In this document: positions 57,785 through 64,000 of the stretch, one piece after another | How positions within the stretch are numbered: the first letter of the stretch is position 1 | How the letters are laid out: the number at the start of each line of letters is the position of its first letter | Assembly: GCF_024347135.1 (NCBI RefSeq) | Contig: NZ_AP024907.1 | Location: 2,595,001-2,659,000 of the forward strand | Length of the DNA stretch: 64,000 bases | Direction of reading: 5' to 3' | Origin: Vibrio spartinae | Lineage (GTDB): Bacteria; Pseudomonadota; Gammaproteobacteria; Enterobacterales; Vibrionaceae | Made by a program: the position numbers and the translations under genes | Notes under the pieces: generated by a model | Database searches by the model: none | What the model was told of the DNA's origin: nothing | What the model saw: the letters and a program-made list of their open reading frames with translations, nothing else

Positions 57785-58639
57785 ATGACTGAACCCTCAA
57801 TAAGAACAAATCTTTATGTCATTATTTTCGGGACACATACCCGGGCAGGAAAAGTGTTTGACCTCTGTCTGATTGCAATAATAGTGAGCTCCCTATTGGT
57901 TTTAATTCTGGAGTCCATTCCGGAAGTTAATGCCCAATGGCACCAACAGCTCCATTACTTTGAGTACGGTTTCACCTTCCTATTTACGGTGGAATATATT
58001 GTCCGGCTCTACTGTTCTCCTCACCCCAAAGCCTATGCGAAAAGTTTTTACGGGATTATCGATTTACTCGCAATTCTACCCACATATCTCTCGCTACTCT
58101 TTCCTACTGTTTCATTTATGGCAGTTATCCGACTGATCCGAGTAATGAGGATTTTCAGAATTCTCAAGCTGGTTCGTTATCTACAAGATTCCAATATCCT
58201 GATGCGTTCGCTCCTCATGGCTCGTCGGAAGATTTTCATCTTCTTTAGTTCTGTTTCCATCCTAGTCACGATTTTCGGGGTGCTGATTTATGTCATTGAG
58301 GGACCGGAACATGGATTCTCAAGTATTCCGAAATGTATCTACTGGGCGATCGTCACCATTACCACGGTCGGGTATGGTGATCTGGTGCCTCAAACACCGC
58401 TTGGTCAAGGGCTCGCCTCGCTCACGATGTTATTGGGTTACTCAATTATTGCAGTCCCGACAGGCATTATTACAGCGGAGCTGAGTAAAGAGATGAACAT
58501 GCATCGCCAATTGGTCAAATGCCCGAACTGCTCTCAAACCGGGCATGATAATGATGCGCTGTTCTGTAAACACTGCGGCAGCCAGCTAGCCGATCCGGAT
58601 AAACGCATCGTCTCCGGCAAGCCCTCATCACACGGATAA
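57785..58639 (+). CDS. Voltage-gated potassium channel with C-terminal zinc ribbon
   Basis: Six-helix Kv-type channel of 284 residues. S1-S3 lie at about 24-105. The S4 voltage sensor has regularly spaced arginines (RLIRVMRIFRILKLVRYL, 116-133). The pore has the K+ selectivity filter TVGYGD (194-199), followed by S6. The cytoplasmic tail carries a zinc-ribbon-like CPNC (246-249) and CKHC (261-264). The filter sequence makes K+ selectivity very likely. The zinc ribbon may act as a regulatory or assembly module. Single gene followed by a strong terminator. Confidence 0.92.
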   Translation: MTEPSIRTNLYVIIFGTHTRAGKVFDLCLIAIIVSSLLVLILESIPEVNAQWHQQLHYFEYGFTFLFTVEYIVRLYCSPHPKAYAKSFYGIIDLLAILPTYLSLLFPTVSFMAVIRLIRVMRIFRILKLVRYLQDSNILMRSLLMARRKIFIFFSSVSILVTIFGVLIYVIEGPEHGFSSIPKCIYWAIVTITTVGYGDLVPQTPLGQGLASLTMLLGYSIIAVPTGIITAELSKEMNMHRQLVKCPNCSQTGHDNDALFCKHCGSQLADPDKRIVSGKPSSHG

Positions 58640-58668
58640 AAAAAGAGTGCACGCTGTGCACTCTTTTT
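58640..58668. terminator. Bidirectional terminator between the channel gene and asd
   Basis: AAAAAGAGTGCAC and GTGCACTCTTTTT form a perfect 13-bp stem with a 3-base loop and A/T runs on both sides. It terminates the channel gene, and probably asd from the other side. Confidence 0.92.
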
Positions 58669-58706
58669 ACCAATATAACCACAAGTTTTACCAATACAAC
58701 CACAAG
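58665..58706. repeat. 21-bp tandem repeat after the channel terminator
   Basis: TTTTACCAATATAACCACAAG is followed directly by a copy with one difference (T to C). It begins inside the terminator T-run. Function unknown. Confidence 0.85.
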
Positions 58707-58732
58707 GCGTCATGTTGTGATGATTGACGTCT

Positions 58733-59845
58733 TTATTTTTCGTTCAGAATGATTCGTAAAGTCCGACGCAATGGTTCTGCTGCGCCCCACAATAGTTGGT
58801 CACCAACAGTAAATGCATTGAGGAATTCATCCCCCATCGACATTTTACGTAAACGTCCCACAGGAACAGATAACGTCCCTGTCACTTTAGTCGGTGTCAG
58901 TTCCTGAACGGTGATATCCCGATCATTGGGAACCACTTTCACCCATTCATTGTGAGAGGCGATAATTTCCTCGATTTCATCCATTGGCACATTCTGCTTT
59001 AATTTAATCGTCAGGGCCTGAGAATGACAACGCATGGCACCGATACGCACGCAAGTGCCATCAATCGGGATCGGAGAACCTTGCAGATCGAGAATCTTGT
59101 TCGCTTCAGCACCAGCTTTCCATTCTTCTTTACTTTGTCCGTTATCACGTTTCACATCAATCCATGGAATCAATGAGCCAGCCAACGGAGCACCAAAGTT
59201 ATCGCTCGGGAAAGAGCTTGAACGCATCGTTTCGACAACTTTGCGGTCAATATCAAGAATAGAACTGGCCGGATTAGCCAGCTCAGAACTGACACGATCA
59301 TTAATGACACCCATCTGTGAAATCAGCTCACGCATATTCTGAGCTCCGGCACCGGATGCAGCCTGATACGTCATGGCACTCATCCACTCCACCAGACCTT
59401 TCTCAAACAGTCCGCCTAAGCCCATCAGCATGAGACTCACAGTGCAGTTTCCGCCGACGTAGGTTTTGGTTCCTGCATGAATGGCTTGTTGAATATGCTT
59501 CAGGTTGACCGGATCAAGTGTAATCACAGAGTCATCAGCCATCCGTAATGTTGATGCAGCATCAATCCAGTAACCCTTCCAACCGGCATTTCTGAGCTGC
59601 GGATAAACTTTCTCGGTGTATCCTCCGCCTTGACATGTAATGACGGCATCCAACTGTTTTAAGCTTTCAACATCATAAGCATCTTGCAGTAACCCAGCAT
59701 CTTTCCCATAATCAGGGGCCGCGATACCCACTTGTGAAGTGCTGTAAAATACAGGTTCGATATGATTAAAATCACCTTCTTCAACCATCCGCTGCATCAG
59801 TACAGAACCGACCATACCACGCCACCCGACTAAACCTACTCTCAT
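58733..59845 (-). CDS. asd: Aspartate-semialdehyde dehydrogenase Asd
   Basis: Converts aspartyl phosphate to aspartate semialdehyde for lysine, threonine, methionine and diaminopimelate synthesis. 370 residues of the E. coli type: N-terminal [20 protein letters not shown] with the NADP-binding motif, the active Cys in [17 protein letters not shown], and the substrate-binding [10 protein letters not shown] region. Single gene, transcribed toward the channel terminator. Confidence 0.95.
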   Translation of the reverse strand: MRVGLVGWRGMVGSVLMQRMVEEGDFNHIEPVFYSTSQVGIAAPDYGKDAGLLQDAYDVESLKQLDAVITCQGGGYTEKVYPQLRNAGWKGYWIDAASTLRMADDSVITLDPVNLKHIQQAIHAGTKTYVGGNCTVSLMLMGLGGLFEKGLVEWMSAMTYQAASGAGAQNMRELISQMGVINDRVSSELANPASSILDIDRKVVETMRSSSFPSDNFGAPLAGSLIPWIDVKRDNGQSKEEWKAGAEANKILDLQGSPIPIDGTCVRIGAMRCHSQALTIKLKQNVPMDEIEEIIASHNEWVKVVPNDRDITVQELTPTKVTGTLSVPVGRLRKMSMGDEFLNAFTVGDQLLWGAAEPLRRTLRIILNEK

Positions 59846-60010
59846 TGCACAAACTCTCCATGTGTTTTTGATTCAAATCTAATCCACCATCTATAAGCGG
59901 TTCAGAATAAAATCTCAAGCTCAATTTAGTATTTCCCATAAGTTTTTCGACTTGATAATCGAAATTCACCCCATTAAATTCGCATATAAAAATCAATGAT
60001 ATCCTTCAGA

Positions 60011-60043
60011 TAAAAACAAAAGGCTCCCAGATGAAAGAGCCTT
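60011..60043 (-). terminator. Terminator of yejK
   Basis: AAGGCTC and GAGCCTT form a 7-bp stem. On the minus strand it is followed by TTGTTTTTATC. It separates yejK from asd. Confidence 0.75.
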
Positions 60044-60102
60044 GATCTTTCTTTTTGCAAGCTCTTCTCTTTACAAGAGAGTCCGTTGCGCAAGAAAGTC
60101 GA

Positions 60103-61101
60103 TTAACGCCTTGTCAGTTGGTCACGCAAATTAGGCGGAGTCCCCTTGATGGTCAGAGTATCTGACTCCGGATCATAGAAAACGCGCTCACCAAGTAACA
60201 AACTATCGAAGCTCAGATTTAACCCACCACCGGAGCCAACATATTTTGTCAGTTTGCGAACTGTAGAGCGATCTGCTGGAAAACTCTCTTCCAACTCATA
60301 GCCGTGACTGTGGGTGTAATCCCATAAAGTCGTCCCGTTGGTATCATCCGGCAACTCTTGCGATAAATCCTTCAACTGAACTTCATCGCCCGATTTAATC
60401 TGTTCATTACAGTAGTCATAGACCTGCTTTTTGTAAGTAATTGTTTCATCTTTTTCAAACTGAGCATCACTACAAAAATCTTCCACGGCCTGCATCAATA
60501 CTAAATTTTGCTGTTTTGAATCCAGCCCGACATCGGCCTGAAGAAAATCGAGAAAAAAGTCGGCAACTTTGCGGCCAACCCGCCCTTTAATATAAGTCAG
60601 ATAACGATTGGAATCCGGGTCTGACTGGTAAAGCGAGAGATCGATACGGGCAGCGATATCCATTTGTCGGATATCCAGATAATCCGTCGCACTGATATCC
60701 AACCCTTCGGTGATCTTCAGGCTCTGGTTCATTGGTAAGAGGCCAATAAAGAGGTATTGTGTCGCCAGTGACTGATACTCAGCCATCACCAAAATCCCTT
60801 CGTCAGCAAAAGGATACTTGATCAGTTCGTCTTTGAGTTTTCTGGCACTGGACTGTGAGAAATCATAAAAACTTAAGTCCCCACTTTTGAGCCCACGCAA
60901 CCAGTTTTGAAACTCACTGTCTGATTGGAAACAACCAAATCCTTTCGAAGGCTTGGCACTAAAAACTCGGTGCAATTCAGCGACCAGATTTCCCGTTGAG
61001 GCATTGTTTTCTAAAGCCTGGGAGCGATAGTTGACAACCAGTTCATCCGATTCATTTTTCAGTAACTGGTGTAGTATTACATTGGAGAGATCAAGACTCA
61101 T
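60103..61101 (-). CDS. yejK: Nucleoid-associated protein YejK (NdpA)
   Basis: Conserved nucleoid-associated protein of 332 residues, near the E. coli length. It has been reported to interact with topoisomerases and DNA. N-terminus MSLDLSNVILHQLLKNES and the C-terminal DTLTIKGTPPNLRDQL region are typical. It is divergent from yejL-yejM across 84 bases, the same three-gene arrangement as in E. coli. Confidence 0.93.
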   Translation of the reverse strand: MSLDLSNVILHQLLKNESDELVVNYRSQALENNASTGNLVAELHRVFSAKPSKGFGCFQSDSEFQNWLRGLKSGDLSFYDFSQSSARKLKDELIKYPFADEGILVMAEYQSLATQYLFIGLLPMNQSLKITEGLDISATDYLDIRQMDIAARIDLSLYQSDPDSNRYLTYIKGRVGRKVADFFLDFLQADVGLDSKQQNLVLMQAVEDFCSDAQFEKDETITYKKQVYDYCNEQIKSGDEVQLKDLSQELPDDTNGTTLWDYTHSHGYELEESFPADRSTVRKLTKYVGSGGGLNLSFDSLLLGERVFYDPESDTLTIKGTPPNLRDQLTRR

Positions 61102-61185
61102 AGCGAATTTATCATCGTTGTGGTTTCAGTTGACAGGTATAGTAGGTTATCATAAGCCGTTTTTACTATCATCGTTAGAGTCTAT

Positions 61186-61410
61186 ATGCCCATTACATCA
61201 AAATATAGTGATCAACAAATTGAAACGATCCTGACTGAAATTGCTGCCGTTTTTGATAAGCATGATGCGTCTCCGGATCTGGTTCTGATGATCGCCGGAA
61301 ATATCGCAACGAACGTCTTGAATCAAAATGTTGCAGAGAGCCAGAGAAAAGCCATTGCAGAGAAATTCGCTCAAGCGTTGATATCTTCAATCGACAGTAC
61401 GATTCATTAA
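61186..61410 (+). CDS. yejL: YejL/DUF1414 family protein
   Basis: Small conserved protein of 74 residues, predicted mainly helical, function unknown. The sequence [15 protein letters not shown] and the location between yejK and yejM identify it. It is 24 bases upstream of yejM and probably co-transcribed. Confidence 0.92.
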   Translation: MPITSKYSDQQIETILTEIAAVFDKHDASPDLVLMIAGNIATNVLNQNVAESQRKAIAEKFAQALISSIDSTIH

Positions 61411-61434
61411 CAAAACGGATAAAACGAAAAGAAC

Positions 61435-63237
61435 ATGGTAGAGAGTGAAAACACCTACGGAGAGCGTGTATCTCGTTTAGTTGGCTGGGGACACTGGTTT
61501 GCGTTTTTTAATATCATCGCAGCCATGCTGATCGGTACACGTTATATATCCCAGTCCCCGTGGCCAGAGACATTGTTGGGACAATTTTATCTGGCTGTTT
61601 CATGGGTCGGGCATTTTGGCTTTCTCGTTTTTGCCCTTTACCTGTTAGTGTTGTTTCCGCTGACTTTTCTTGTTCCTTCACGCAAGTTATTCAGGTTTCT
61701 TGCTGTTTGTTTTGCAACTATCGGACTCACCGTCCTGCTCATCGACACGCAGTTGTATTTCAAACTCAATCTCCATTTAACGCCCGTCGTTTGGGAGGTG
61801 CTGTTTAGCGATAACTCCAAAACGACAACCAACGATCTTCAGCATCTGTTTGTCTTGTTACCGCTGATTTTTGCCATGGAGATCGGTTTATCCGAATGGG
61901 TATGGCGAAAACAGAGACGCTTATCGCATAAACACATTGGCCGACCACTGGCGACCATTTTCTTTATTAGCTTTATTACGAGCCACCTGCTCTATGTTTG
62001 GTCTGATGCCTCTTTGTATACGCCAGTCACCAGCCAAAAATCGAATTTCCCACTGTCTTATCCGATGACAGCAAAATCGTTTATGGAAAGACATGGTCTG
62101 TTTAATCGGGACGACTATCTCAAGCGTCTGCACGAAAAACAGACCCACAAATCGGTACTGGTTAACTATCCGTTAGAGCCAATCAAATTTGATCGCCGGA
62201 TTAACCCACTCAATATTCTGGTCGTGAGTGTCAACAACTTACGTGCCGATATGCTCAGCAAAAAATATATGCCGATGGCGACAACTTTCGCCGAAGACAA
62301 TCTAAACTTCAGTAATCATTACAGTTCCAGTAATGACATGTTTGGTATTTTCGGACTATTTTATGGCCTGCCCAGCAGCTATGCATCGAGCATAAAAGTC
62401 CAAGGCACATTGCCGGTTCTGCTCGATACTCTGGAAAATCAGAAATACAACTTTGGGCTTTTCAGTGGCAATAACTTCAGCGATCCACTCTATGCTGAGA
62501 CCATATTCAGAGGATTGCCGTTAAACCACACCCCATTTACGAAAGACGCCAGCAGAGATGAACAAACGATTGATAACTGGTCAAAATGGGTTGCGAATCA
62601 ATCAGGACGCTGGTTCAGCTATTTAGAACTGACGACGGTTCAGGAGTTTGATGCCCCGAAGAACTCATTCGGAAAATCCACACAAGACAAACTCAAAAAT
62701 AACTATGAGTTATCGGTTGAAGCTGCGGACCATGAGATTGGACAACTGATTAAGAAAGCGTATGAGATGGGATTAATGGACTCAACCATTGTTGTCATTA
62801 CATCCAACCATGGCACTGAGTTTAATGAAACCAACACCAACAGTTGGGGCTCCAATACCAACTACAGTCAGTATCAGCTGAAAGTACCGATGATTATCCA
62901 CTGGCCGGGCAAAGTCGCCGCCGATTATACCCAGCGCACCAGCCACCTCGATTTTTCAGTGACACTGTTGCAAGATTTACTCGGTGTTTCTTCAAATCCG
63001 CATGACTACAGTAGCGGTCAGAACTTGTTTGACGAAAATAAAAGACGTTGGATTTTAGCAGGAGATGCCCGGGAATTAGCTCTAGTGACCAAGAATCAAA
63101 CAACTGTCATTGATAAGTTTGGTAATTTCAAAGTCTTTGACAACAATTATCATCGATTGCCTGATACCAATCCAACGCTACCGGTGCTCATGCAAGGGTT
63201 AACCGAACTGAAACGTTTCTATAGCAAAGACAATTAA
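61435..63237 (+). CDS. yejM: Inner-membrane sulfatase-fold protein YejM (PbgA/LapC)
   Basis: Essential-type envelope protein regulating lipopolysaccharide synthesis through the LapB/FtsH/LpxC pathway in E. coli. The 600-residue product has five N-terminal transmembrane helices (about 15-190). A periplasmic alkaline-phosphatase/sulfatase-fold domain (about 255-590) follows, with NILVVSVNNLRADML at its start and VVITSNHGTEFNE near the end. The catalytic nucleophile of true sulfatases is not evident, as expected for this family. It is the second gene of yejLM and is followed by the tRNA promoter. Confidence 0.92.
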   Translation: MVESENTYGERVSRLVGWGHWFAFFNIIAAMLIGTRYISQSPWPETLLGQFYLAVSWVGHFGFLVFALYLLVLFPLTFLVPSRKLFRFLAVCFATIGLTVLLIDTQLYFKLNLHLTPVVWEVLFSDNSKTTTNDLQHLFVLLPLIFAMEIGLSEWVWRKQRRLSHKHIGRPLATIFFISFITSHLLYVWSDASLYTPVTSQKSNFPLSYPMTAKSFMERHGLFNRDDYLKRLHEKQTHKSVLVNYPLEPIKFDRRINPLNILVVSVNNLRADMLSKKYMPMATTFAEDNLNFSNHYSSSNDMFGIFGLFYGLPSSYASSIKVQGTLPVLLDTLENQKYNFGLFSGNNFSDPLYAETIFRGLPLNHTPFTKDASRDEQTIDNWSKWVANQSGRWFSYLELTTVQEFDAPKNSFGKSTQDKLKNNYELSVEAADHEIGQLIKKAYEMGLMDSTIVVITSNHGTEFNETNTNSWGSNTNYSQYQLKVPMIIHWPGKVAADYTQRTSHLDFSVTLLQDLLGVSSNPHDYSSGQNLFDENKRRWILAGDARELALVTKNQTTVIDKFGNFKVFDNNYHRLPDTNPTLPVLMQGLTELKRFYSKDN

Positions 63238-63252
63238 ATCAACCTATTGCTC

Positions 63253-63281
63253 TTGACTCGTTTCGTTAAAGGCGTTAGATT
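63253..63281 (+). promoter_or_regulatory. Promoter of the tRNA-Pro gene
   Basis: TTGACT and TAGATT with an exact 17-base spacer, ending nine bases before the mature tRNA. Confidence 0.75.
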
Positions 63282-63290
63282 ACAAGCCAT

Positions 63291-63367
63291 CGGACTGTAG
63301 CGCAGCTTGGTAGCGCACCGTCATGGGGTGTCGGGGGTCGGAGGTTCAAATCCTCTCAGTCCGACCA
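63291..63367 (+). tRNA. tRNA-Pro (anticodon GGG)
   Basis: A complete 77-nt tRNA with encoded CCA end. The acceptor stem is CGGACTG/CAGTCCG, the D-arm GCGC/GCGC, the T-arm GGAGG-TTCAAAT-CCTCT. The anticodon loop ATGGGGT gives GGG, reading CCC and CCU. The body is nearly identical to E. coli tRNA-Pro(GGG). An integrase gene lies directly downstream, so the 3' end may be an attachment site. Confidence 0.96.
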
Positions 63368-63376
63368 TACACCTTT

Positions 63377-63407
63377 AGCCCGTAATTCATAGAGTTACGG
63401 GCTTTTT
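63377..63407 (+). terminator. Terminator of tRNA-Pro
   Basis: AGCCCGTAA and TTACGGGCT form a perfect 9-bp stem followed by a run of T, ten bases after the tRNA. Confidence 0.92.
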
Positions 63408-63439
63408 AATACCCTCAAAACACTCTAGAAAATCCCCTC

Positions 63440-63469
63440 GGTTCCAAAATGGTTCCAATACGGTTCCAA
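63440..63469. repeat. Three GGTTCCAA motifs at 11-bp spacing
   Basis: GGTTCCAA occurs at 63440, 63451 and 63462, exactly 11 bases apart, between the tRNA terminator and the integrase stop codon. Even helical phasing suggests protein-binding sites, for example integrase arm-type sites of an island end. Confidence 0.75.
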
Positions 63470-63482
63470 AACTCTCCTTTCT

Positions 63483-64000
63483 TTACCGACGAATTCCTAT
63501 CTCTGCGGCTGGTACTTGAACCCAGTGAATATGTCCCGCTTTATAGATAGCGGTACTCTTAGAATCAGTGTGAGCAGCCCTAGCCTGAGGATCATAACCA
63601 GCTTGATCATAAAGGTGGATACTCAATCCCCGAATTTCATGAAATGTCGGTCGCTGATTTGCCGGCAGATGTTTTTTGACTCCGGCAGCATCACGATAAT
63701 ATGAAAACTGACGGCTCAGATACTTCTTATTGATCTGTGTAATGTGATCACAATAGTGACTCATCTCATTACTCTGCCGCTCCGGAATACGGTGAACAAG
63801 ATATGGCGACGGTAAACCATCACTCTTGCTCTCTTCAATAATTTTTAAGAGAGACCCTGTAACTGGAATGATCACTCGGCTAGCTTCTTTCTCCTTTACT
63901 TTTTGGCGGTGAATCTTCAGATAACCATAAACGACCAACTCACCTTCTTTTTCCGGCTGATCAAATGCCTCATAATCCCGATATTTCAACCGACAAATCT
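63483..64000 (-). CDS. Tyrosine recombinase/integrase (C-terminal part)
   Basis: C-terminal catalytic part of a phage-type tyrosine integrase; the frame continues past the right edge (visible N-terminal end ICRLKYRDYEAF). Catalytic motifs are HEIRG (His and second Arg), the second His in RAAHTDSKS, and the nucleophile Tyr in TAIYKAGH. The first catalytic Arg should lie just outside the window. It is transcribed toward tRNA-Pro, 115 bases away, the standard arrangement for an element integrated at a tRNA 3' end. Confidence 0.9.
   Translation of the reverse strand, partial: ICRLKYRDYEAFDQPEKEGELVVYGYLKIHRQKVKEKEASRVIIPVTGSLLKIIEESKSDGLPSPYLVHRIPERQSNEMSHYCDHITQINKKYLSRQFSYYRDAAGVKKHLPANQRPTFHEIRGLSIHLYDQAGYDPQARAAHTDSKSTAIYKAGHIHWVQVPAAEIGIRR

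Noticed and set aside
63291..63367. Pseudo-tRNA truncated by integration
   Set aside because: The tRNA is complete with CCA and a good promoter and terminator.

Overview
The window looks like part of the larger chromosome of a Vibrio (Gammaproteobacteria). The right-hand 38 kb carries the order mlc/pykA – ptsG – tatD/holB/tmk/mltG/pabC – fabF/acpP/fabG/fabD/fabH/plsX/rpmF/yceD – maf – rluC – rne – adhE – asd – yejKLM. As I recall it, this is the same order as in Vibrio cholerae chromosome I. Species cannot be read from the sequence. A plant-associated or fermentative Vibrio would fit the left part, which holds accessory carbon-use genes.

Layout. (1) 1–8.1 kb is an anaerobic C4-dicarboxylate module: the end of a 2-hydroxycarboxylate transporter, fumarate reductase frdABCD, the fumarate/succinate antiporter dcuB, and a DcuS/DcuR-type two-component system. 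(2) 8.4–10 kb is a GGDEF-EAL membrane protein. (3) 10–15.2 kb is a glycerol-3-phosphate locus (glpD, glpR, glpT, all leftward) with three candidate GlpR operators. It is interrupted by a secreted Nep1-like (NLP/NPP1) necrosis-type protein. (4) 15.5–21.8 kb is a pectin-attack block: a secreted PL1 pectate lyase divergent from a secreted PL4 rhamnogalacturonan lyase with a KdgR-like box between them, then a general porin and a YccT-like periplasmic protein. (5) 21.9–23.5 kb is a ZntR-like regulator with a MerR-type promoter and an SO_0444-type metal permease. (6) 23.6–36 kb holds sohB, yciK, cheV, mlc, pykA, a 29-residue YnhF-like protein with a patatin phospholipase, the NSS transporter pair metP/metS, a small outer-membrane-like protein and ptsG. 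(7) 36–48.3 kb is the leftward tatD–holB–tmk–mltG–pabC and fab–plsX–rpmF–yceD block, plus maf and rluC. (8) 48.4–54.1 kb is rne with a long leader, then a SulP transporter. (9) 54.3–63.2 kb holds adhE, a voltage-gated K+ channel with a zinc ribbon, asd, yejK, yejL and yejM. (10) 63.3–64 kb is tRNA-Pro(GGG) followed by the 3' part of a tyrosine recombinase pointing at it, probably the edge of an island that continues beyond the window.

How it fits together. FrdABCD, DcuB and DcuSR form one sense–transport–reduce unit for fumarate respiration, and AdhE adds fermentative NADH disposal. Mlc lies about 6 kb from its classical target ptsG and next to pykA, so sugar uptake and lower glycolysis are neighbours. 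The pectate lyase, rhamnogalacturonan lyase and NLP protein all have signal peptides and together suggest attack on plant or algal cell walls. Three genes too short for ordinary ORF calling are reported: rpmF, metS and the ynhF-like gene.

The most notable observations are the NLP/pectinase group in a Vibrio glp neighbourhood, a duplicated enolase-binding-like motif in RNase E, the YnhF-like/patatin pair behind a 14-bp perfect dyad, and three 11-bp-phased GGTTCCAA motifs between tRNA-Pro and the integrase. No clearly new multi-gene system was found.
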